From Hetaerina americana (lineage: Eukaryota > Arthropoda > Insecta > Odonata > Calopterygidae), in NCBI GenBank assembly GCA_022747635.1, contig JAKTNV010000600.1, positions 1 through 64,000 of the forward strand: 64,000 bases of DNA, written 5' to 3'. The position numbers were made by a program, and so were the translations under genes. Below, one piece after another: positions 50,774 to 64,000 of the stretch (positions are counted from its first letter, which is position 1; each line of letters starts with the position of its first letter). The notes beneath the pieces were generated by a model, which was not told the DNA's origin, made no database searches, and worked only from the letters and a program-made list of their open reading frames with translations.

Positions 50774-53700
50774 ATGAAATAATCTTCAGTTTTCAAATAC
50801 CCGACTGCGATGGGCAATCGTCAATACTCGGCCGCAAAGGACGTACATAAATAAACGTAAAAACCTGGAAAATTAGAGTCCCACGCTTTCCTCCGATTCA
50901 CCAACTACTTACCTGGTGTGCACGCGCGCGGTTCACGAAAAAATAGAGTAAATGTAAAGGAGAAACTTATGACAATAAAAGATGGACGAATTTCTTACCT
51001 CCTATTCAATTATATTTTCTACTGCTATGCGTCTGCATTTGATGAAAATGACCGTCGAGATATTAAGGAAAAAATATTATATTCCCATGATTACTTCCCT
51101 TTCACCCAGTACTTTTCAAACCACTGACCTGCTATGCTCGTTTCTCAGACGTAAGCCTTGACTTACATGTCTCCCTCCGTCAAAAATAATATGGATTCAC
51201 GGCGTCCGTCTCCCTCCGAAACTGGTACGCTTGTGGTCACGTTGCTCCTGCTTCACTTCCAGGGGCAGTAAATGACAGGTTCCCACATGCCCTTCCCACG
51301 CGGCCGTTTTTCCGCGAAGGCTAATTCCGCTTAACCTCCCGTCCCATCCGCTACGTCGTAAAACTCCTCGGGGGTTCAACGCGAGGAGGCAGGCAGGTAA
51401 TGCGACCCGTCCTCGCCCCAAGTTTCTACGTTAACCAGAAAAGGGCTGTCGCAATGACCCACGTGGCATTCCGCACGAGGAAGAAATTTCTGTGGAAACC
51501 TCGCAAGCATAGAACGCAGCTGGGCAACAGCGTTCCTTGTACATTCACCAAGTCGTGACGAGCAGGCGTCGCAATAAACAAAATGGCGGGCAGTGAGCGC
51601 TTCCGTGGATTTTCCATTGTGCTAATTCTATCCAATCAATCAATTCCCAGAAACTATTTCTACGGAATGCATCGTCGTTAACAGCATATGGAATCAGCAT
51701 CATTCGCACAAATAACAATTTATGTAATGGGCATCGGGTTTCCTTCTTGGGAAATCGGCATCTCGCTGAAACAATGTTGATAAACCTCCTCTGAACGAAT
51801 CCCCCAAGTATTTTAAAGTCGATTGAGTGATTTTTCATCCTTTTCCGCAATTTTTTTTTTGCGATACTGCAACGATTTATCAGCAATTGATTACAAATGC
51901 ATCGAGACAGACGTGACAAGTAGACCAGTTCTTTGATCACCATGCCTCCAAATGACCGATTCTTGTTATAGTTTTGAACCGGGGTCCCTTCCGCGGGACA
52001 CGAAGGTTTTTCCGGTGCGAGACGGCTCATTCCCCTTCTTTTGAACGAAATTAACCTTTCCAGAAATCTTTACTTGTCTTGTCACGCCACAGAACAGAAA
52101 ATGTTTCTCTAGGCAAAAGTTAAATGGTCCCAGTCCCAACTTACCCGCTAATTTTATTACGTTGATACACAAGGGATGGAAGGACATACGTTAATGTTGT
52201 TTATTTCTTTGCGGGATTAGGGAAATGAAATCTAGGGAAAAGAGGTCGAAGTTTGACGTGAAAGAAAAATCTTTAAAATTAGCGGCCGGTATAATCATTT
52301 ATGAGATGATTGCATAACGTTTTCATTAAGGCGACTCTTCCTACAAGTGCTTTCTTTCCGAGTGCATTTCTGACGAAAAAGGTTGCCGCATGTGCCTACC
52401 TGTCCGTCCTTTTAGCATTTCTACTTCTCTGCAAATTTGGTGAAAATCTTTACCGCATTAGCCCCATTGAAGAATCCACCCCGGCCGCATTTTGACACTA
52501 GGTACACGAGATCGTCACTTCACCGTATTCGACAACCGATTTCCCGCAGTGGCGTTAACCGAAGGACGCTCGGCTTTGAGGACAATAGTGATTCGTGAAG
52601 CGATATTTAATCAGATTCACCTAGTAACAGTGGCCGGGAATGGAATGGAATAACGTCCTTGCCTAGGCAACTTAGTAACATACAACTTAACTACGGACGG
52701 GAGAAAATGCCGACGAGCCGTGAAGCGGTGTAAATTTCATAACGATCGTGTGATTTTAAGACTCATGATATACACCATGACGATTAATTACCTTAGCAGT
52801 TGTGGTGATGCTTAATCACCGGGATATCATGTAATGTCATACCAGTCACAGCGAGGCGTTAATACTTAACATTGAACTTTGTCAAATTTGTGTAGTTGAA
52901 ATCACCCTTATGACATCTGTTAATAAATTCATCCACACAGAGTACCAAATTAGTAAAATATCTCGGGTACGCAGCGATATGTAAACGGAGACAGTTTTTT
53001 TTTCAAAATCTCGGAATGGATGACAAACGTCCTCCATTAGCGAACATTTATGACAGTCATCACCTACCTCCTGCCGTGATAATGTCAAATTTTGCAATGC
53101 AACTACTGGTAATAAGAATGATTAAATTCGAGTCAACTAGTGTTACTTTCGAATAACGTTCCCCCATTGACACAACTGTCATTTACATATGAACACTAGA
53201 AACTAACACACACGAACGTGCACATAGACCTACGCAACCTTCAGTCGTCTACTTCATCGTGAGTGGATTGAATCCTCTTAACTCCTGATTGACTTTCGCT
53301 TCACATTGCAATGATCCCAGATTGGCCGGGGAAAAGACGACAATTTGTTTTCCTGTTCACTGGAATGCTTATTTCGTATCTTTTATGGTGATGTGCTAGG
53401 TACCAGACAGCTTAAAATTGTTAATCATCGTTCTTTTATTACTCGTGACGATAAAGTTGCTTCCGCATCGCTAAGAACCTCAAGGAATCAACAATGAACG
53501 GGGATGAAATATTTGATGGGTCCACATGTATTGATTAAGTAATGCAGAACGAAGTAGATACTGAGTAATTGAATTAACACAGGGGCTTCTTCGAGACAGA
53601 ACCGAGAAATGATGTTCCGTGAACTGTCGACGGTGATAGAGTTCCACGAAAGAGAGGTCGTAGAGGAATGAACGGTTCCGGCTGTTAATGCCGCCCCTAG

Positions 53701-55521
53701 TCCCCCCAACCCCGCAAGCACTGGAAACCAGCCTGGATCCCTGATTACGATCCCAGGAAAAATCGTGTTCAAGTCTTTCCTACGCCAGATAGTATAATCT
53801 GTCATCACTATTGAACGCCGCATCACGCCCCGACGGCTTTTTCCCACGTTTTTTTTATTTATTCACAGGAATGTTTTCCAGGTAAGGGCTATTCACTCTA
53901 CCTTATCCGTCAATCACTATCCCGACCCTCGAAAGTTACAAGGAAAAGTCGACCATTGCTCTAATGAAAGATATTATTCCAACGGCATGGAGGTAAAAAA
54001 CAAGATCCATATGCTTGACACACATTATGTCGATTGGAAACAAGTGGAAACGATGTGAAATTAGGTTGGAAGCAACTGAAAAATATTGTGACACGAATAC
54101 AAGCCGTCATAGCTCCGCAACTACGACGAAAGGGATGTGGATATTATTGAGTTAAACGCATCTGTCCTATTTGCTTATGGCGATTCCCATCGTAATGATC
54201 GCGCATACAATCCCGCGATGCGCCCTATTTTCGCCGTTTCCGTGAATAAGACGTACGGCGGGGGATGTGTACCGAGCGAAATTGCCGACACGAATTACGT
54301 ACGCTTACGAGAGCCTGGTTTTCAAGGAGTCGCTTTCACGTTGACTACGTCCCCGAGGTATCCCATCACACAGGGTCATTTAACGTGACATACAGCGTGT
54401 GTGTGGGAGGGATTTTTTTTTAAGGTCGTAGGGGTGTATTCCGTAACTTGACGGCACCGTGGAGAAAAGCACATCCAACGCATCGCACAGATAAGGAAGG
54501 TTAATAAAAGAAATGTACGCGATAACAAGTCGACGGCAGACGACTCTCCTCTTCGAAAGACGTGCAAGGAAACTAGGGTAGACATCCGCGGAAACGTGGA
54601 TGTGGCGCCGTTTCAACGACAATAAGAGTTTTCCCGTGATGAAGTATCATTTCGTTTCCGAAGACATGCCGGTTGCTACAAATTCATCATCCCGCAACGA
54701 GGTACCGACGTCCGAAGCCGTTGGAGACGGAGCAAACTCGTCACGGCCGGGTCGCCACTGCGCGCCCTCGGCTACTACATTGTTTTTCCCGCCCGCTCAC
54801 GGGGCTAAAGCATAATTCGGCGCCATCCTCGACTTTGTTGTACGTGAACTTTGACGTCCCATTCGCGTGCGTACAGTTCATTTCTTTTTCCCCTTCGGCC
54901 ACCCCATGCAACCATTTCGAAGCCCACGCGGACGCGTCGTAAGGCGTGCGCTTAACGGGTGACTCCGTCTCCATTTGCGACTCGATAATCCTTTCCCACG
55001 GGCGCGGGAGGTGGGTGCGTCGCGACGCCCCCGAGTCGTCGAAAAATGCATAAACGTCCGCTTACGGGACAGGCACCGGGGAGGAACAGGAGGAAGGTTT
55101 GACAGGCGCCGAGTCAGGGGGAAGGCGTCCGAAGGGACCGTCTTCTCGGGGCCGCTTTCCGCGGCCGGCGCGCGGCCCACCGGGTCGCGAGCGCGTCCAA
55201 TACCAGGTGAAGGATGGCCTCGAACGTACGTTACCTCGGATCTCGAGGAATCGACCCCGGTAGAAACGTGTGCAACGTTTATTCCCGGGTACGCCTTCGA
55301 CAGGACGACAACCCGTATTTTGACGACCCGCTGCACACGAACTGGGCTCGCCAAACGCCTGGCGCCGCCACGGCCGACAGGGTGGAACCCTGACGGGCGC
55401 CGCGGCGCAAGGCGCCCTCGTTACGCGCCCCCGACACTCTCCGAAACGCGAAAGTCGGAGGAGGAGTGGAGTACAAACAATCCGAGAAGCGCACCGGAGG
55501 CGAGAGGAAGAGATCGTATTT
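50774..55521. other. H2B-H1 intergenic spacer, units 5 to 6
   Basis: Copy of 7644..12390, crossing the junction at 51925/51926, with one extra C at about 52427. The GC/CpG-rich part begins near 54666. No gene seen. Confidence 0.75.
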
Positions 55522-55614
55522 TGCTCCGAAATGGTACGATAGCAAGGTGGACTTTCGTAAGAAATCCATGTCTTGGTAATTTTCTCTTTCTATCATCACG
55601 CAGCAGCCGATAAC
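55522..55614 (+). promoter_or_regulatory. H1 core promoter, unit 6
   Basis: Empty 12-mer target at 55573..55584; initiator-like block at 55593..55608. Confidence 0.6.
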
Positions 55615-56361
55615 ATGGCAGACGCAGCATCTGGAGCAGCGGCAGCCGCACCACCGGCAGCCCAGCCTTCGGGCACCGTCGCAGTAAAACCCCTGCCTTC
55701 TTCAGGAACCTCCGCGGCTTCCAAGAAGGCCAGCAAGGGCGGAGCAGCCAAGAAGGCTCGCGCAAAGCCGTCGCACCCGCCCACTTCCGAGATGGTTAAC
55801 AACGCAGTCAAGGGCCTCAAGGAGCGCGGTGGCTCTTCCCTTCAAGCCATCAAGAAGTACATCGCAGCCAGCTACAAAGTGGACGCCGAGAGGCTCTCGC
55901 CTTTCATCAAGAAGTACCTCAAGGCGGCCGTCACCGCCGGAACTCTCGTCCAGACCAAGGGAAAGGGCGCCTCAGGTTCCTTCAAGCTGAGCCACAGCAA
56001 GAAGGCCGCACCCGCGGCAGCCAGCGGGACGACCAAGGCGAAAAAGGTCGTCAAGAAGACGGGAGTAAAGAAACCGAAAGCGGTCGGAGCCAAGAAGTCC
56101 TCCGAGAAGGCGTCCAGTGGCACCAAGAGGTCCGCGCCCAAGGAGCGAAGCAAGTCCGCGCCACCAGCCAAGAAGGCGAAGAAGGCGGCGGACAAGCCAA
56201 AGAAGAAGCCGGCGGCTGGGAAACCCGCCGCCAAGGCGGCAAAGTCCCCGTCGAAGGCGAAAAAGGCGGCCACCAAACCCAAGACCCCCAAGCCCAAGAA
56301 GACGCCCACCAAGGCCAAGCCCGCCGCCAAGAAACCTTCCGCCGCCCAGAAAAAGAAGTGA
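55615..56361 (+). CDS. His1: Linker histone H1, unit 6
   Basis: 248 residues, identical in protein to unit 1 H1. Confidence 0.97.
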   Translation: MADAASGAAAAAPPAAQPSGTVAVKPLPSSGTSAASKKASKGGAAKKARAKPSHPPTSEMVNNAVKGLKERGGSSLQAIKKYIAASYKVDAERLSPFIKKYLKAAVTAGTLVQTKGKGASGSFKLSHSKKAAPAAASGTTKAKKVVKKTGVKKPKAVGAKKSSEKASSGTKRSAPKERSKSAPPAKKAKKAADKPKKKPAAGKPAAKAAKSPSKAKKAATKPKTPKPKKTPTKAKPAAKKPSAAQKKK

Positions 56362-56415
56362 ACCATCACTGCTTCGCCACCGGCGCACCTAGGACAGCAG
56401 ACAGCGTCCAATCTC

Positions 56416-56431
56416 GGTCCTTTTTAGGACC
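56416..56431 (+). terminator. Histone 3' stem-loop of H1, unit 6
   Basis: GGTCCT-TTTT-AGGACC. Confidence 0.95.
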
Positions 56432-56815
56432 ATCATGTCTTCCAAAGATGCTTGCCACTCAATGCCCACGCCACTGAGCACGCCCAAAGTTAACATTTAT
56501 CATGATTAATGCCATGCAAAAACAACGGTCCTATTTAAAATTGATGATGCGACATGGACGGACGAAAAAAAAAATTAAGAATAACATTCATAGAACGTGT
56601 AAAATGAACAACACGTCACGGAGTATTGTTTTCTTTTCGTTAAGCGCGTCAGGTAAGCATCGCACGAACTTTTATTTCATCTCATTTCATGCGTAGCCGT
56701 GCAAACGCACTTGCCATGCGCAAAGGAAATTTCATGTCGTCCATCATTCCAATGGATTTACATCGTCGTTAATTATTGTGCGATCGTGCTAAATTCAAAC
56801 TTTTAAGTATGTACT

Positions 56816-56831
56816 GGTCCTGAAAAGGACC
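56816..56831 (-). terminator. Histone 3' stem-loop of H3, unit 6
   Basis: GGTCCT-TTTC-AGGACC on the minus strand. Confidence 0.95.
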
Positions 56832-56857
56832 TTTGTTTTTCGGCCGAAAGTAGCTTT

Positions 56858-57773
<916 letters not shown>

Positions 57774-57824
57774 ACACGACGCGACGGGATCGCCATCCGA
57801 CACCCGGCGTACGTCGATAAAAAA

Positions 57825-57840
57825 GGTCCTTCTAAGGACC
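57825..57840 (+). terminator. Histone 3' stem-loop of H4, unit 6
   Basis: GGTCCT-TCTA-AGGACC. Confidence 0.95.
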
Positions 57841-58033
57841 AATACAATGTTCAGAGATGGAGCCAATCCTTTGCCATAACGGAACGAAAAATTATTCCCT
57901 ATTCGCCATAGCGTGTGTGACGGCGATAAATAGTAAAGTAAGACCTGTTCGAACGCAAAAAAAAAATGGCGGTGATAATAGAGTTGAAATTGTATGAGCC
58001 TTTACCGACGTTAAAGACATTGTCAGCGAATCG

Positions 58034-58248
58034 GAATAAGCACGTGGCAACGGACTGGCGACAATGTATATCGCGCCGTTGCAACCGTACAGGAATAAGC
58101 ACGGGGCAACAATGTACTTCGCGCCGTTGCAACCGTACATGAATAAGCACGTGGCAACAATGTATATCGCGCCGTTGCAACCGTACATGAATAAGCACGT
58201 GGCAACGGACTGGCGACAATGTGTATCGCGCCGTTGCAACCATACATG
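58034..58248. repeat. Four-copy minirepeat, unit 6
   Basis: Same structure as 6108..6322. Confidence 0.9.
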
Positions 58249-58516
58249 TTAACAAGAAATAACGTAGTTAAGCGGCAGATTGCAGGTGAAATTTTATGAC
58301 AGACTATGAAATACATTGTAAACGAAGCAGTGTCACCTTCAATCATTCTTCGTTGCATTTCAGCACAAACGCTTTCACTTTTTATACGCTTTATTTCCCA
58401 TCGTTTACCTTAGCCCAATTATAGCTCCACGTTTCATTCGCTATGCTTATTACGTTTATTGTTATTATTATTTTTTTCACATGACATTTATCGCGTACAT
58501 CTCTCTAGTATGTTCT

Positions 58517-58532
58517 GGTCCTGAAAAGGACC
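58517..58532 (-). terminator. Histone 3' stem-loop of H2A, unit 6
   Basis: GGTCCT-TTTC-AGGACC on the minus strand. Confidence 0.95.
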
Positions 58533-58554
58533 TTTTATGCGCACAGCGTGATGC

Positions 58555-59147
<593 letters not shown>

Positions 59148-59519
59148 ATGCCACCCAAGACGAGCGGAAAGGCTGCGAAGAAAGCGGGCAAGGCCCAGAA
59201 GAACATCTCCAAGGGAGACAAGAAGAAGAAGCGCAGGAGGAAGGAGAGCTACGCAATCTACATCTACAAAGTGCTGAAGCAGGTGCACCCCGACACCGGA
59301 ATCTCCAGCAAGGCCATGAGCATCATGAACAGCTTCGTCAACGATATTTTCGAGAGAATCGCCGCCGAAGCTTCTCGCCTGGCTCACTACAACAAGCGCT
59401 CCACCATCACCAGCCGGGAGGTGCAGACCGCCGTCAGGCTCTTGCTTCCCGGTGAGCTGGCCAAGCACGCCGTCTCCGAGGGGACCAAGGCCGTCACCAA
59501 GTACACCAGCTCAAAGTAA
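59148..59519 (+). CDS. His2B: Histone H2B, unit 6
   Basis: 123 residues, identical in protein to unit 1 H2B. Confidence 0.99.
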   Translation: MPPKTSGKAAKKAGKAQKNISKGDKKKKRRRKESYAIYIYKVLKQVHPDTGISSKAMSIMNSFVNDIFERIAAEASRLAHYNKRSTITSREVQTAVRLLLPGELAKHAVSEGTKAVTKYTSSK

Positions 59520-59553
59520 ATTCCTCGACGGGATTGCTTTGATGCATCCTAAC

Positions 59554-59569
59554 GGCCCTTCTAAGGGCC
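59554..59569 (+). terminator. Histone 3' stem-loop of H2B, unit 6
   Basis: GGCCCT-TCTA-AGGGCC. Confidence 0.95.
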
Positions 59570-62500
59570 ATGAAATAATCTTCAGTTTTCAAATACCCGA
59601 CTGCGATGGGCAATCGTCAATACTCGGCCGCAAAGGACGTACATAAATAAACGTAAAAACCTGGAAAATTAGAGTCCCACGCTTTCCTCCGATTCACCAA
59701 CTACTTACCTGGTGTGCACGCGCGCGGTTCACGAAAAAATAGAGTAAATGTAAAGGAGAAACTTATGACAATAAAAGATGGACGAATTTCTTACCTCCTA
59801 TTCAATTATATTTTCTACTGCTATGCGTCTGCATTTGATGAAAATGACCGTCGAGATATTAAGGAAAAAATATTATATTCCCATGATTACTTCCCTTTCA
59901 CCCAGTACTTTTCAAACCACTGACCTGCTATGCTCGTTTCTCAGACGTAAGCCTTGACTTACATGTCTCCCTCCGTCAAAAATAATATGGATTCACGGCG
60001 TCCGTCTCCCTCCGAAACTGGTACGCTTGTGGTCACGTTGCTCCTGCTTCACTTCCAGGGGCAGTAAATGACAGGTTCCCACATGCCCTTCCCACGCGGC
60101 CGTTTTTCCGCGAAGGCTAATTCCGCTTAACCTCCCGTCCCATCCGCTACGTCGTAAAACTCCTCGGGGGTTCAACGCGAGGAGGCAGGCAGGTAATGCG
60201 ACCCGTCCTCGCCCCAAGTTTCTACGTTAACCAGAAAAGGGCTGTCGCAATGACCCACGTGGCATTCCGCACGAGGAAGAAATTTCTGTGGAAACCTCGC
60301 AAGCATAGAACGCAGCTGGGCAACAGCGTTCCTTGTACATTCACCAAGTCGTGACGAGCAGGCGTCGCAATAAACAAAATGGCGGGCAGTGAGCGCTTCC
60401 GTGGATTTTCCATTGTGCTAATTCTATCCAATCAATCAATTCCCAGAAACTATTTCTACGGAATGCATCGTCGTTAACAGCATATGGAATCAGCATCATT
60501 CGCACAAATAACAATTTATGTAATGGGCATCGGGTTTCCTTCTTGGGAAATCGGCATCTCGCTGAAACAATGTTGATAAACCTCCTCTGAACGAATCCCC
60601 CAAGTATTTTAAAGTCGATTGAGTGATTTTTCATCCTTTTCCGCAATTTTTTTTTTGCGATACTGCAACGATTTATCAGCAATTGATTACAAATGCATCG
60701 AGACAGACGTGACAAGTAGACCAGTTCTTTGATCACCATGCCTCCAAATGACCGATTCTTGTTATAGTTTTGAACCGGGGTCCCTTCCGCGGGACACGAA
60801 GGTTTTTCCGGTGCGAGACGGCTCATTCCCCTTCTTTTGAACGAAATTAACCTTTCCAGAAATCTTTACTTGTCTTGTCACGCCACAGAACAGAAAATGT
60901 TTCTCTAGGCAAAAGTTAAATGGTCCCAGTCCCAACTTACCCGCTAATTTTATTACGTTGATACACAAGGGATGGAAGGACATACGTTAATGTTGTTTAT
61001 TTCTTTGCGGGATTAGGGAAATGAAATCTAGGGAAAAGAGGTCGAAGTTTGACGTGAAAGAAAAATCTTTAAAATTAGCGGCCGGTATAATCATTTATGA
61101 GATGATTGCATAACGTTTTCATTAAGGCGACTCTTCCTACAAGTGCTTTCTTTCCGAGTGCATTTCTGACGAAAAAGGTTGCCGCATGTGCCTACCTGTC
61201 CGTCCTTTTAGCATTTCTACTTTCTGCAAATTTGGTGAAAATCTTTACCGCATTAGCCCCATTGAAGAATCCACCCCGGCCGCATTTTGACACTAGGTAC
61301 ACGAGATCGTCACTTCACCGTATTCGACAACCGATTTCCCGCAGTGGCGTTAACCGAAGGACGCTCGGCTTTGAGGACAATAGTGATTCGTGAAGCGATA
61401 TTTAATCAGATTCACCTAGTAACAGTGGCCGGGAATGGAATGGAATAACGTCCTTGCCTAGGCAACTTAGTAACATACAACTTAACTACGGACGGGAGAA
61501 AATGCCGACGAGCCGTGAAGCGGTGTAAATTTCATAACGATCGTGTGATTTTAAGACTCATGATATACACCATGACGATTAATTACCTTAGCAGTTGTGG
61601 TGATGCTTAATCACCGGGATATCATGTAATGTCATACCAGTCACAGCGAGGCGTTAATACTTAACATTGAACTTTGTCAAATTTGTGTAGTTGAAATCAC
61701 CCTTATGACATCTGTTAATAAATTCATCCACACAGAGTACCAAATTAGTAAAATATCTCGGGTACGCAGCGATATGTAAACGGAGACAGTTTTTTTTTCA
61801 AAATCTCGGAATGGATGACAAACGTCCTCCATTAGCGAACATTTATGACAGTCATCACCTACCTCCTGCCGTGATAATGTCAAATTTTGCAATGCAACTA
61901 CTGGTAATAAGAATGATTAAATTCGAGTCAACTAGTGTTACTTTCGAATAACGTTCCCCCATTGACACAACTGTCATTTACATATGAACACTAGAAACTA
62001 ACACACACGAACGTGCACATAGACCTACGCAACCTTCAGTCGTCTACTTCATCGTGAGTGGATTGAATCCTCTTAACTCCTGATTGACTTTCGCTTCACA
62101 TTGCAATGATCCCAGATTGGCCGGGGAAAAGACGACAATTTGTTTTCCTGTTCACTGGAATGCTTATTTCGTATCTTTTATGGTGATGTGCTAGGTACCA
62201 GACAGCTTAAAATTGTTAATCATCGTTCTTTTATTACTCGTGACGATAAAGTTGCTTCCGCATCGCTAAGAACCTCAAGGAATCAACAATGAACGGGGAT
62301 GAAATATTTGATGGGTCCACATGTATTGATTAAGTAATGCAGAACGAAGTAGATACTGAGTAATTGAATTAACACAGGGGCTTCTTCGAGACAGAACCGA
62401 GAAATGATGTTCCGTGAACTGTCGACGGTGATAGAGTTCCACGAAAGAGAGGTCGTAGAGGAATGAACGGTTCCGGCTGTTAATGCCGCCCCTAGTCCCC

Positions 62501-64000
62501 CCAACCCCGCAAGCACTGGAAACCAGCCTGGATCCCTGATTACGATCCCAGGAAAAATCGTGTTCAAGTCTTTCCTACGCCAGATAGTATAATCTGTCAT
62601 CACTATTGAACGCCGCATCACGCCCCGACGGCTTTTTCCCACGTTTTTTTTATTTATTCACAGGAATGTTTTCCAGGTAAGGGCTATTCACTCTACCTTA
62701 TCCGTCAATCACTATCCCGACCCTCGAAAGTTACAAGGAAAAGTCGACCATTGCTCTAATGAAAGATATTATTCCAACGGCATGGAGGTAAAAAACAAGA
62801 TCCATATGCTTGACACACATTATGTCGATTGGAAACAAGTGGAAACGATGTGAAATTAGGTTGGAAGCAACTGAAAAATATTGTGACACGAATACAAGCC
62901 GTCATAGCTCCGCAACTACGACGAAAGGGATGTGGATATTATTGAGTTAAACGCATCTGTCCTATTTGCTTATGGCGATTCCCATCGTAATGATCGCGCA
63001 TACAATCCCGCGATGCGCCCTATTTTCGCCGTTTCCGTGAATAAGACGTACGGCGGGGGATGTGTACCGAGCGAAATTGCCGACACGAATTACGTACGCT
63101 TACGAGAGCCTGGTTTTCAAGGAGTCGCTTTCACGTTGACTACGTCCCCGAGGTATCCCATCACACAGGGTCATTTAACGTGACATACAGCGTGTGTGTG
63201 GGAGGGATTTTTTTTTAAGGTCGTAGGGGTGTATTCCGTAACTTGACGGCACCGTGGAGAAAAGCACATCCAACGCATCGCACAGATAAGGAAGGTTAAT
63301 AAAAGAAATGTACGCGATAACAAGTCGACGGCAGACGACTCTCCTCTTCGAAAGACGTGCAAGGAAACTAGGGTAGACATCCGCGGAAACGTGGATGTGG
63401 CGCCGTTTCAACGACAATAAGAGTTTTCCCGTGATGAAGTATCATTTCGTTTCCGAAGACATGCCGGTTGCTACAAATTCATCATCCCGCAACGAGGTAC
63501 CGACGTCCGAAGCCGTTGGAGACGGAGCAAACTCGTCACGGCCGGGTCGCCACTGCGCGCCCTCGGCTACTACATTGTTTTTCCCGCCCGCTCACGGGGC
63601 TAAAGCATAATTCGGCGCCATCCTCGACTTTGTTGTACGTGAACTTTGACGTCCCATTCGCGTGCGTACAGTTCATTTCTTTTTCCCCTTCGGCCACCCC
63701 ATGCAACCATTTCGAAGCCCACGCGGACGCGTCGTAAGGCGTGCGCTTAACGGGTGACTCCGTCTCCATTTGCGACTCGATAATCCTTTCCCACGGGCGC
63801 GGGAGGTGGGTGCGTCGCGACGCCCCCGAGTCGTCGAAAAATGCATAAACGTCCGCTTACGGGACAGGCACCGGGGAGGAACAGGAGGAAGGTTTGACAG
63901 GCGCCGAGTCAGGGGGAAGGCGTCCGAAGGGACCGTCTTCTCGGGGCCGCTTTCCGCGGCCGGCGCGCGGCCCACCGGGTCGCGAGCGCGTCCAATACCA
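59570..64000. other. H2B-H1 intergenic spacer, units 6 to 7 (cut by window end)
   Basis: Copy of the spacer, crossing the junction at 60721/60722. The GC/CpG-rich part begins near 63461. The window ends about 0.4 kb before the expected H1 of unit 7. No gene seen. Confidence 0.75.
60722..64000. repeat. Histone repeat unit 7 (partial)
   Basis: First 3279 bases of a further unit, all spacer. It lacks the extra C of unit 6 and shows that the array continues to the right of the window. Confidence 0.95.

Overview
The window is a tandem array of replication-dependent histone gene clusters from an arthropod, most probably an insect. The evidence is the intronless H1-H3-H4-H2A-H2B quintet in the order known from Drosophila, the insect-like proteins (H4 starting MTGRGKGG, H2B starting MPPKTSGK, H2A ending [10 protein letters not shown]), a histone 3' stem-loop after every gene, and Jockey-like non-LTR retrotransposons. 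I cannot name the species. Layout: the repeat unit is 8795 bp. Six complete units start at 1, 8796, 22203, 34336, 43131 and 51926, and a seventh, cut off before H1, starts at 60722. In each unit H1 is +, H3 is -, H4 is +, H2A is - and H2B is +. H3/H4 and H2A/H2B share short divergent promoters with CCAAT boxes. H1/H3 and H4/H2A converge, and a 48- to 59-bp minirepeat lies between H4 and H2A. A spacer of about 4.7 kb from H2B to the next H1 has no recognisable gene; it is AT-rich at first and strongly GC/CpG-rich over the last 0.9 kb before H1. All 30 histone genes are complete and each family is identical in protein across copies, except the H3 at 39267..39677, which has P16T. The only spacer difference I found is one extra base near 52427. 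Two different retrotransposons interrupt the array. Unit 2 carries a 4600-bp element (12454..17053) with intact ORF1 (three zinc knuckles) and ORF2 (endonuclease plus reverse transcriptase), a 12-bp target-site duplication and no poly(A) tail; it lies in the H1 core promoter. Unit 3 carries a 3338-bp insertion (29383..32720) with an intact ORF2 only, a long A-rich tract and a further 104-bp tail; it lies at the inferred start site of H2B. Both are in the sense of the histone gene below them, and both have their 5' end within about a dozen bases of where the histone promoter should start transcription. The first element's 3' end also shares an 18-base identity, in a longer weaker match, with sequence just upstream of its own target. 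The most interesting hypothesis is therefore that these LINEs settle in histone start sites and borrow S-phase promoters, much as R1 and R2 use rDNA. Two insertions in one window cannot prove it. Function of the array: the five genes supply the core nucleosome and linker histone in S phase. Their mRNAs should be non-polyadenylated, with 3' ends made at the stem-loop by the SLBP/U7 machinery.
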